Positions 1 through 5,005 of a stretch of 5,005 nt of DNA are shown here, piece after piece. The notes under the pieces were generated by a model. That model had not been told where the DNA came from. It made no database searches and was given only the letters and a program-made list of their open reading frames with translations. Source of the DNA: Armatimonadota bacterium (GTDB lineage: Bacteria; Sysuimicrobiota; Sysuimicrobiia; Sysuimicrobiales; Humicultoraceae); assembly GCA_016199305.1 (NCBI GenBank), contig JACQGZ010000118.1:1-5005 (forward strand), given 5' to 3'. The translations under genes were made by a program, and so were the position numbers. Numbering within the stretch: the stretch's first letter is position 1; every line of letters begins with the position of its first letter.

Positions 1-20
1 CAGTGGAAGCGTCTTACAGC

Positions 21-42
21 CTCAGGGTGATGCCACCGTGAG
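21..42 (-). terminator. Stem-loop downstream of the CoA-transferase gene, possible terminator
   Basis: On the minus strand, 12 bases after the CoA-transferase TGA (57-55), there is an inverted repeat. The outer stem is CTCA/TGAG, followed by a C-C mismatch, an inner stem GGTG/CACC and a four-base GCAT loop. Eight pairs in this position would suit the end of a transcription unit. There is no T-run after it on the minus strand, so it is not a classic intrinsic terminator. It could be a Rho-assisted end, an RNA 3'-end stabiliser, or chance in GC-rich DNA. Confidence 0.35.
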
Positions 43-54
43 TCATGCCTCGTA

Positions 55-1086
55 TCAGACGATACGATCCTGGCGCAGCGCAGCGATGGCCGCCGCGTCA
101 TAACCGAGTTCTCTGAGAATGGCTTCGGTATGCTCGCCCAGCAGCGGCGGCGGCCGGCGGATCGATCCGGGGGTCTCGGTCAGCCGGACCGGCAGACCGG
201 TCTGGCGCAGACGGCCGACGCGGGGATGCTTTACCTCCACGACCATCCCGCGGTGCCGTACCTGGGGGTCGGCGAAGAGGTCGCTCAGCAGATAGATCGG
301 GCCGTTGGGCACTCCGGCGTCATCCAGCAAGGCACGCCAGTGCGCCGTCGGCCAGGTGGCAAAAAGAAGCTGCAGGGCCCCCACCAGGGCGTCGCGGTGC
401 TTGACCCGATCAGGGTTCGTGCGGAAGCGGGCATCCGCCGCCAGATCCGCGCGGCCGAGCGCGGCGCAGAACCGCTCCCAGATCGCCTCGCTGCCGACGG
501 CCACGTTCAGGTAGCCGTCCGCGGTGCGAAAGGCCTGATAGGGGACGATCGAGGGATGGGCGCTGCCCAGCCGGCTGGGATTCTCCCCGGTGGCGAAATA
601 CGCCCCGGCCTGGGAGGTGAGCCAGGCGATCTGCCCGTCGAGCATCGCCGCGTCCACCCACTGGCCCGATCCCGTGCGGTCGCGCACCCGTAGCGCCGCG
701 AGGATGCCGAAGGCCGCGAACATGCCGGCGCAGATGTCGGTGATGGCCACGCCCACCTTCACCGGCGCTCCCTCCTCCTCGCCGGTCATACCCATCAATC
801 CGCCCATCCCCTGGAGGATCAGGTCGTAGGCCACGCGCTCCCGCAGCGGGCCATCCTGGCCGAACCCCGAGATCGACGCGTAGACCAGCCGCGGGTAGCG
901 CGTGTGCACCTCCGTGTACCCGAAGCCAAGCCGGTCCATGATGCCCGGCCGGAAGTTCTCCACGAGAACGTCCGCGCGGCCCAGCAACCGATGGAGGATC
1001 GCCTGCCCCCGTTCATCCTTGAGGTTGAGCGTCAGGCTCTCCTTGTTCCGGTTGACGCTCAGGAAATACGCGGACTCCCCCTCCAC
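55..1086 (-). CDS. Class III CoA-transferase (CaiB/BaiF family), main part downstream of an in-frame amber codon
   Basis: The family moves CoA between acyl groups (formyl-CoA:oxalate, carnitine, succinyl-CoA-dependent transferases) or racemises acyl-CoAs, in the cytoplasm. The specific substrate cannot be told here. The open frame begins at a GTG (1086) that lies inside the conserved motif FVEGESAYFLSVNRNK, so this GTG is not the native start. Numbering from the native GTG at 1263, visible landmarks are VENFRPG, the catalytic aspartate D176 in the ITDICAG motif (equivalent to Asp169 of formyl-CoA transferase), the TGSGQWVDAAMLD segment, VPNGP in the small domain, and the C-terminal PLLGEHTEAILRELG. 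Full length would be 402 codons, as usual. The first 59 codons, which hold the start of the Rossmann fold and the AGPY CoA-binding loop, lie upstream, beyond and across a TAG at 1140-1138. Restarting at 1086 would give 343 residues without that region, probably inactive. No frameshift is seen after the stop. Family assignment is firm; functionality is doubtful. Confidence 0.9.
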   Translation of the reverse strand: MEGESAYFLSVNRNKESLTLNLKDERGQAILHRLLGRADVLVENFRPGIMDRLGFGYTEVHTRYPRLVYASISGFGQDGPLRERVAYDLILQGMGGLMGMTGEEEGAPVKVGVAITDICAGMFAAFGILAALRVRDRTGSGQWVDAAMLDGQIAWLTSQAGAYFATGENPSRLGSAHPSIVPYQAFRTADGYLNVAVGSEAIWERFCAALGRADLAADARFRTNPDRVKHRDALVGALQLLFATWPTAHWRALLDDAGVPNGPIYLLSDLFADPQVRHRGMVVEVKHPRVGRLRQTGLPVRLTETPGSIRRPPPLLGEHTEAILRELGYDAAAIAALRQDRIV

Positions 1087-1137
1087 AAACGGCGGCCCCC
1101 ACCCTCGTGTATCGTCACCACCCCCCGGGGTTTCAAC

Positions 1138-1263
1138 CTAGATCACCCGCGCGCCCATGTCGCCGAGCATGAGGGTGCAGTAGGGGCCGGCGAGGGCGCG
1201 GGTCAGATCGATGACGAGGAGGTCGCCCAGAGGCAGGACACGTGCTGGCGGGGGAGGCTTCAC
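1138..1263 (-). pseudogene. N-terminal piece of the CaiB/BaiF CoA-transferase, ended by an amber stop
   Basis: Reading the minus strand from GTG at 1263 in the same frame as the downstream open frame gives a typical family N-terminus: LPLGDLLVIDLT, then RALAGPYCTLMLGDMGARVI, then TAG (1140-1138), then VETPGGGDDTRGWGPPF joining the rest of the protein. Relatives read ...VIKVE or VIKIE here, so TAG sits at codon 42 in place of a conserved lysine. AAG to TAG is one base change. The fragment would be 41 residues. The GTG lies one base after the TGA of the upstream membrane-protein gene (TGA-G-GTG), so translation is probably coupled. A GAGG sequence overlaps the stop and start, too close to act as an ordinary ribosome site. 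The reading frame is seen directly. Calling it a pseudogene is inference; a base-call error would restore an intact 402-residue gene. Confidence 0.8.
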
Positions 1264-1264
1264 C

Positions 1265-1777
1265 TCAGAGGTAAGGGGCCACCGACATCCCGATCAGCGT
1301 GAAGATCAGCACGTACGCGGTCCGGTACAGGGCCTTCTCCAGCTTGCCCGCGAGGCGTTGCATCTCGGCCGCCTGCGCCGCCGTGGGCGCCCCACCGGAG
1401 ACGGCGATCTCCCGGCCGAGGGCCCCCATCTTCTCGGTGGCCGGGCGCGAGACAAAGAACCCCTCACCGAAAGCCAGCAGGCCGGCCAGCCCACCGATCG
1501 TGAACGCCAGCCCGGTGGGCGTGGCGATCCAGGCCGACTGAAATCCGCCCAAGTCCCGCCAGTACAGCAGGATCCCCGAGAGCGTGACGAGGCCGCCGGC
1601 CGCCGTCATGGCGGTGGGGAACGGGGGGCCCGTCATGTGCTGCATCACCTTTCCCCCGTCCGGGCCGAGTGCTTTGATCCGAGGGAGAAGGAACAGAGCG
1701 AAGTAGAAGATCGTCCCGACCCAGAAGACACCAGAGAAGATGTGCACCAACCGCAGGAAAGCCATGTACAGGTCCAT
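1265..1777 (-). CDS. Small four-helix integral membrane protein (CopD/DUF2269-like), function unknown
   Basis: A 170-residue protein with about four hydrophobic segments at residues 7-31, 56-74, 87-108 and 151-168, with a charged loop of roughly 40 residues (109-148) before the last helix. The first helix carries LRLVHIFSGVFWVGTIFYF, ending at LLPR. A His followed some residues later by Trp-Val-Gly in helix 1 is reminiscent of small CopD-like or DUF2269-type membrane proteins, some linked to metal or haem handling. The resemblance is from memory and weak, so no function is assigned. The ATG at 1777 is chosen because a strong ribosome site, GGGAGG, lies five bases upstream and the hydrophobic protein begins there. 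The frame stays open far upstream only because it runs antisense to the deaminase gene. Its TGA (1267-1265) is one base from the GTG of the CoA-transferase, suggesting a two-gene operon. Confidence 0.8.
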   Translation of the reverse strand: MDLYMAFLRLVHIFSGVFWVGTIFYFALFLLPRIKALGPDGGKVMQHMTGPPFPTAMTAAGGLVTLSGILLYWRDLGGFQSAWIATPTGLAFTIGGLAGLLAFGEGFFVSRPATEKMGALGREIAVSGGAPTAAQAAEMQRLAGKLEKALYRTAYVLIFTLIGMSVAPYL

Positions 1778-1918
1778 CGCTGCCTCCCATCGCCGGGGTG
1801 CGCCGATCAGTATATGTCGGAGACGGCACCGTGCGTTGTTGGCTGCGGCAGGGCACCATCCCTCCAGGAGCGAACCCTCCCCGGGACCGGAGGACCCACG
1901 CTCCGGCCGATCTCGCAC
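1778..1918. promoter_or_regulatory. Divergent intergenic region between the two operons
   Basis: This 141-base spacer is the only place where both operons could be started. Its single AT-rich patch is AGTATATG at 1809-1816. On the minus strand this gives TATACT (1814-1809), a good -10 match that would yield a leader of about 25 bases before the membrane-protein ATG, but no TTGACA-like -35 is seen at the right distance. On the plus strand, TATATG (1811-1816) is a weaker match about 100 bases before the deaminase start. Nearer the deaminase there is an inverted repeat, CCGGAG (1887-1892) and CTCCGG (1901-1906), with an eight-base loop. It covers the only Shine-Dalgarno-like GGAGGA (1889-1894). 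No TPP or purine riboswitch core was recognised. The promoter role is inferred from position. Confidence 0.45.
1783..1788 (-). promoter_or_regulatory. Ribosome-binding site of the membrane-protein gene
   Basis: GGGAGG on the minus strand, five bases before the ATG at 1777. It decides the start, because the same frame is open for over a kilobase further upstream, antisense to the deaminase gene. Confidence 0.7.
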
Positions 1919-3187
1919 ATGGACCTGATCATCCGCAGCGCCACCCTCCAGGGGCGGGAGGGCCGGCACGACATCGGCATCCGCGGTGACCGCATCGCCG
2001 CTATCGCCCCAGGGCTTCCCGAACGCGCCGCGCGCGAGATCGACGCGGCCGGGGACCTGGTCACGCCCGCGCTGGTGGAGATCCATATCCACCTCGACGC
2101 CGTCCTCACCGTCGGGGACCCCCGCCACAACCGCAGCGGCTCGCTCTTCGAGGGGATCGAGATCTGGGGCGAGCGCGTGAAGTCCCTCACCCACGAGGAC
2201 GTGAAGCGGCGCGCCACCACGGCGCTGAAGTGGATGCTGGCGCACGGGGTCACCTATGTACGCACGCACGTCGACGTGTGCGATCCGACGCTGACGGCCC
2301 TGCAGGCGTTGCTGGAGGTCCGGGAGGAGGTCGCCGAGGTCATCACCCTGCAGATCGTCGCCTTCCCCCAGCAGGGCATCTACTCGTTCCCCGACGGGGA
2401 GGCGCTGATGGCGCGCGCCGTGGAGATGGGCGTCGATGTGATCGGCGGCATCCCCCACTACGAGTGGACGCGGGAGTACGGCGAGCGGGACGTCCGCACC
2501 GCGCTGCGCCTGGCGGCGGAGTACGACCGGCTCGCCGACCTGCACTGCGACGAGACCGACGACGACCAGTCCCGCTTCCTGGAACTGGTGGCCGCGGAGA
2601 CGATCCGCCTGGGGTTGCAGGGGCGCGTCACCGCCAGCCACACCACGGCGATGCACTCCTACAACAATGCCTACGCCTACCGGCTGATCCGGTGGATGCG
2701 GCACGCCGGCGTGCACGTCATCACGAACCCGCTGGACAACGCGGTGCTGCAGGGACGCTTCGACGCCTATCCCATCCGCCGCGGGTTCACCCGGGTGAAG
2801 GAGTTGCTGGCCAACGGCATCAACGTCTGCATCGGCCACGACTCGATCATGGATCCCTGGTACCCGTTGGGCGTCGGCGACCCGCTGCAGGCCTGCTTCG
2901 TCATGGTGCACTACGGCCACATGTCCGGGCGGGACGAACTGGAGACGATGCTCGACCTGGTGACGACCCGCGCGGCGGCCTGCTTCGGCGCGGAGGAGTA
3001 CGGGCTGGAGGAAGGCAAGCGCGCCGACCTGGTGCTCTTCGATGCGCCCACCGCGGTGGACGCGGTGCGCACCCTGGCCGCCCGCCGCGCCGTCGTCTCC
3101 CGTGGGCGCGTCGTCGCCGAGACGCGGCCCGCCCGCTCCACGGTACGCTGGCAGGGACGGGAGGAGGAGGTCCGCTTCCTCATCTGA
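1919..3187 (+). CDS. codA: CodA-type cytosine deaminase (amidohydrolase superfamily) with Ser at the Asp-314 position; possible 5-methylcytosine deaminase
   Basis: A 422-residue cytoplasmic metal-dependent deaminase that hydrolyses cytosine, or a close analogue, to uracil plus ammonia in pyrimidine salvage. It aligns along its whole length with E. coli CodA at a constant offset of -5 through the active site. Metal and catalytic residues are all present: H56 and H58 in VEIHIHLD, Q151 in VAFPQQG, H209 and E212 in LHCDET, H241 in TASHTTAMHSYN, D308 in GHDSIMDPWYPLG, and W314. THVDV (116-120) and LQGRFDAYP (277-285) are also typical. The striking difference is S309, where E. coli has Asp314. CodA homologues lacking that Asp include enzymes shown to deaminate 5-methylcytosine, so the substrate may not be plain cytosine. 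The ATG at 1919 fits where homology begins. No good ribosome site lies 5-10 bases upstream; the nearest GGAGGA is 24 bases away. The frame is open much further upstream, but that stretch is antisense to the membrane protein. The stop overlaps the permease start. The family call is very secure; the substrate is inference. Confidence 0.95.
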   Translation: MDLIIRSATLQGREGRHDIGIRGDRIAAIAPGLPERAAREIDAAGDLVTPALVEIHIHLDAVLTVGDPRHNRSGSLFEGIEIWGERVKSLTHEDVKRRATTALKWMLAHGVTYVRTHVDVCDPTLTALQALLEVREEVAEVITLQIVAFPQQGIYSFPDGEALMARAVEMGVDVIGGIPHYEWTREYGERDVRTALRLAAEYDRLADLHCDETDDDQSRFLELVAAETIRLGLQGRVTASHTTAMHSYNNAYAYRLIRWMRHAGVHVITNPLDNAVLQGRFDAYPIRRGFTRVKELLANGINVCIGHDSIMDPWYPLGVGDPLQACFVMVHYGHMSGRDELETMLDLVTTRAAACFGAEEYGLEEGKRADLVLFDAPTAVDAVRTLAARRAVVSRGRVVAETRPARSTVRWQGREEEVRFLI

Positions 3188-3957
3188 TGCGCCGCGCCTT
3201 CGCCGACCTGGGCTCCTGGACCGCCTTCGCCCTCTTCGCCCTCGGGGTGTGGGAGGTGGCCTCCCGGCTGTACGCGGCGCCGTACCTCCTGCCGGCGCCC
3301 TCGCAGATCGTGCGCGCCCTCGCCGAGGACTCCCGGTTGGTGCTGTACTACGCCGGCGTGACTACCCAGGAAACGGTGCTGGGCTTCCTGTTCGGATCCG
3401 CTATCGCGCTGGCGGCGGCGATGCTGTTCGTCTGGCTGCCCCGCTTCCTGGAAGACTTCCTCTACCGCATCGTGGTCACGCTCAACAGCACGCCCTTCGT
3501 CGCGCTGGCCTCGCTGATCGTGGTGTGGTTCGGGTTGGAGATCAGGAGCAAGGTGATCGTGGCGGGGCTGTACACCTTCTTCGCCGTCCTCTACCACACG
3601 CACAAGGAGTTCATCTCGGTGGACCCGATGCGGGAACACCTGATGGACATCTACAACGCCACCTGGCTGCAGCGGATGCTGCTGCTGAAGTTGCCCTCGG
3701 CGCTGCCGATCATCTTCACCAGTCTCAAAGGCGGGGTGATGGCCGCGGTGAACGGGGCCATCGTGGGGGAACTCTTCGGCGCCTTCGAGGGGCTCGGCTA
3801 CATGATCCTGGACTCGCGCTATGTGGGGAACACGGTGCGGGTCTTCCTGGCCGCGGTCTTCTGCACGCTGATCGGCTGGGTGCTGCTCGGCCTGGTCACG
3901 GTGGCCGAGCGATTGCTGCTGCCCTGGCATGTGAGCCTGGCACGGGAGAGGTCGTGA
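3187..3957 (+). CDS. ABC transporter permease, NitT/TauT (SsuC/ThiX-like) type
   Basis: A 256-residue inner-membrane permease, the usual length for the nitrate/sulfonate/taurine/pyrimidine-precursor group of ABC importers. Hydrophobic segments lie near residues 10-27, 63-84, 95-118, 122-137, 183-200 and 218-240. Family marks are YLLPAPSQIVRAL (33-45), the helix STPFVALASLIVVWFGLEIRS (101-121), the cytoplasmic coupling loop at about 145-175 ending in LPSALPIIFTSLKGG, and GELFGAFEGLGYMI (194-207). In the coupling (EAA) loop, the glycine usual in this family is Asn157 and the Glu-Ala pair is also poorly kept, which is odd. The ATG shares its A with the deaminase TGA (TGATG), so translation is probably coupled. 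A GGAGGAGGAGG run (3160-3170) lies 16 bases upstream, too far for an ideal ribosome site. The binding-protein gene follows after 25 bases. Given its neighbours, the cargo is probably a pyrimidine-like base. The partner ATPase is not in the window. Confidence 0.9.
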   Translation: MRRAFADLGSWTAFALFALGVWEVASRLYAAPYLLPAPSQIVRALAEDSRLVLYYAGVTTQETVLGFLFGSAIALAAAMLFVWLPRFLEDFLYRIVVTLNSTPFVALASLIVVWFGLEIRSKVIVAGLYTFFAVLYHTHKEFISVDPMREHLMDIYNATWLQRMLLLKLPSALPIIFTSLKGGVMAAVNGAIVGELFGAFEGLGYMILDSRYVGNTVRVFLAAVFCTLIGWVLLGLVTVAERLLLPWHVSLARERS

Positions 3958-3982
3958 GACCACAACACACAGGGGGTGGGAG

Positions 3983-4969
3983 ATGAGACGTGTCGGAATC
4001 CGCGTCCTGGTCCTGGGGATCGCCCTGGCGCTGCTGGCGTCCACGGGCGTGACCGCCCAGGGCCCCAAGGTCTCGATCATCGAGGCCTGGTTCATTCACA
4101 ATGAGTCGATGGGCGACCCGGTCGCCGTGGAGAAGGGGTTCTTCGGGAACCTCCGGGTGCAGGTGATCGGCGGCGGGCCGGGGCTCTCCCCCATCGACCG
4201 CGTCATGGCGAAGGCGCGCGCCGGCGAGATCGTGCTCGGCGTGGACTACCCATACAACCTCGCGGAGGCGCGGGCGAAGCAGAACCTCCCGCTCGTCGTC
4301 GTCGCGCACGACTTTCAGAAGACCGCGGTGCACCTGCTCTCCTGGGAGCCGCTGAAGTCGCCGCGGGACGTCGTGGGCACCGTGGCCACCTGGATCGGGT
4401 ACGACAAGCCGATCAAGTCCCTGATTGGATCGGACTGGTCGAGCCGGATCAGGATCGTCAACCAGCAGGGCGACCCGGCGACGATCGGCACCTGGATGCA
4501 GAAACGGTACAAGTACGCCCACGCGATGGGCTACAACGAGGTGCTCGTGGCCAAGCGGGTGGTGAAGGAGAAGTATTACGTCTACTCCTTCGCCAACGAC
4601 TTCGGGATGACGTGGCCGGAGAACGTCCTCTTCACCACCGAGGACATCATCAAGAAGTATCCACAGGTGATCCAGCAGTTCCTCACCGGGCACTACAAGG
4701 GGTTGCAGTACGCCCTCACCCACCGGGACGAGGCGGCCACCATCCTCCTCAAGTACAACAAGAACTTGGACAAGGCGCATGAACTGGCGGGCATGAACTT
4801 CCTCCAGTCGATCATCGTCACGGACGCCACGAAGAAGAACGGCCTTGGCTACGTCGATGCGGCCGCCTGGGACAAGATGGGTCAGGAGCTCGCCCGCGCA
4901 GGACTGCTGAAGAGCGCGAATGTGAAAGGTGCCTACACAACACAGTTTCCGAGTGGTGTGAAGCCGTAA
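3983..4969 (+). CDS. ABC transporter substrate-binding protein, NMT1/THI5-like (SsuA/ThiY superfamily)
   Basis: A 328-residue secreted binding protein that should capture a small ligand outside the membrane and pass it to the permease encoded just upstream. Residues 1-25 form a signal peptide: MRRVGIR, a hydrophobic stretch LVLGIALALLAS, then TGVTA before Q26, a likely signal peptidase I site. There is no lipobox cysteine, which suggests a soluble periplasmic protein, or a secreted one if the host is Gram-positive. Typical family marks are WFIHNESMGDPVAVEKGFF (36-54), LGVDYP (85-90), a linker SPRDVVG (126-132) and AMGYNE (181-186), resembling the M-x-YNE motif of NMT1/THI5-like proteins. The cysteine-rich motif of yeast THI5, a synthase, is absent, so this is a binder, not an HMP synthase. 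The start is supported by AGGGGG six bases before the ATG. Hydroxymethylpyrimidine, cytosine or 5-methylcytosine are candidate ligands from context. Sulfonates or other NitT/TauT ligands cannot be excluded from sequence alone. Confidence 0.9.
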   Translation: MRRVGIRVLVLGIALALLASTGVTAQGPKVSIIEAWFIHNESMGDPVAVEKGFFGNLRVQVIGGGPGLSPIDRVMAKARAGEIVLGVDYPYNLAEARAKQNLPLVVVAHDFQKTAVHLLSWEPLKSPRDVVGTVATWIGYDKPIKSLIGSDWSSRIRIVNQQGDPATIGTWMQKRYKYAHAMGYNEVLVAKRVVKEKYYVYSFANDFGMTWPENVLFTTEDIIKKYPQVIQQFLTGHYKGLQYALTHRDEAATILLKYNKNLDKAHELAGMNFLQSIIVTDATKKNGLGYVDAAAWDKMGQELARAGLLKSANVKGAYTTQFPSGVKP

Positions 4970-5005
4970 AGGGCAATGGGGTGGGGCGCGGACGGGTCGA
5001 AGAAC

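Noticed and set aside
14..46. Ten-residue minus-strand open frame after the CoA-transferase
   Set aside because: Too short to support, no ribosome site, and it lies over the inverted repeat at 21-42.
1138..1140. Genome-wide amber reassignment (or pyrrolysine) as the reason for the TAG
   Set aside because: Only one in-frame TAG and four other stops are visible, with no tRNA or pyl gene in the window. A point mutation or base-call error is simpler.
1211..1918. Upstream extension of the deaminase frame
   Set aside because: Arg/Gly-rich translation antisense to the membrane protein. CodA homology begins at the ATG at 1919.
1778..1918. Possible TPP or purine riboswitch before the deaminase operon
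   Set aside because: No conserved core sequence of either class was recognised in the 141 bases; only a short GC-rich hairpin is present.
1778..2920. Upstream extension of the membrane-protein frame on the minus strand
   Set aside because: It is antisense to the deaminase. The strong ribosome site and the hydrophobic N-terminus both place the start at 1777.
2230..3186. Upstream extension of the permease frame through the deaminase gene
   Set aside because: Out-of-frame shadow of the deaminase with Arg/Gly/Pro-rich composition. The permease starts at 3187, where family homology begins.
2911..4095. Long minus-strand open frame (394 codons) opposite the deaminase end and permease
   Set aside because: Low-complexity His/Gln/Arg/Glu-rich translation with no recognisable domain, antisense to two clear genes. 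Typical shadow frame of GC-rich coding DNA.
3896..4780. Minus-strand open frame of 294 codons opposite the binding-protein gene
   Set aside because: Val/Leu/His/Arg-rich translation with no domain, antisense to a well-supported secreted binding protein. Shadow frame.
4976..5005. Start of a new gene at the right edge (ATG 4976 or GTG 4981)
   Set aside because: Ten codons or fewer with no recognisable motif; kept only as a possibility in the findings.

Overview
The window is GC-rich bacterial DNA packed with genes. Four genes are complete and a fifth is interrupted by a stop codon. There is no rRNA, tRNA, CRISPR array, transposase or phage gene. The organism cannot be named from this sequence. 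The high GC, the CaiB-type CoA-transferase and the NMT1/THI5-type binding protein suit many soil or subsurface bacteria (proteobacterial, Rokubacteria/NC10-like or Chloroflexi/Actinobacteria-like). That placement is a guess.

Layout: two divergent gene pairs flank a 141-base spacer (1778-1918). On the minus strand, reading leftward, are a small four-helix membrane protein (1777 to 1265) and, one base after its stop, a class III CaiB/BaiF CoA-transferase. The transferase reads in one frame from a GTG at 1263 to a TGA at 55 (402 codons, normal family length). The frame is broken at codon 42 by an amber TAG, exactly where relatives carry a lysine. The part after the stop (1086 to 55) is intact and keeps the catalytic aspartate. 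A stem-loop at 21-42 follows the gene.

On the plus strand, reading rightward, are a CodA-type cytosine deaminase (1919-3187), an ABC permease of the NitT/TauT type whose ATG overlaps the deaminase stop by one base (3187-3957), and a secreted NMT1/THI5-like binding protein (3983-4969). The ABC ATPase is not in the window and may lie past the right edge. The set reads as an uptake-and-deaminate module: the binding protein captures a small pyrimidine-like base outside the membrane, the permease carries it in, and the deaminase converts it.

The two best leads are as follows. (1) The deaminase keeps every metal-binding and general catalytic residue of E. coli CodA but has serine at the position of Asp-314. 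Loss of that residue is known to mark CodA homologues that act on 5-methylcytosine, so this operon may salvage 5-methylcytosine (to thymine) or another substituted pyrimidine. (2) The single in-frame amber codon in an otherwise undamaged CoA-transferase points to a very recent null mutation, a sequence error or, less likely, read-through.
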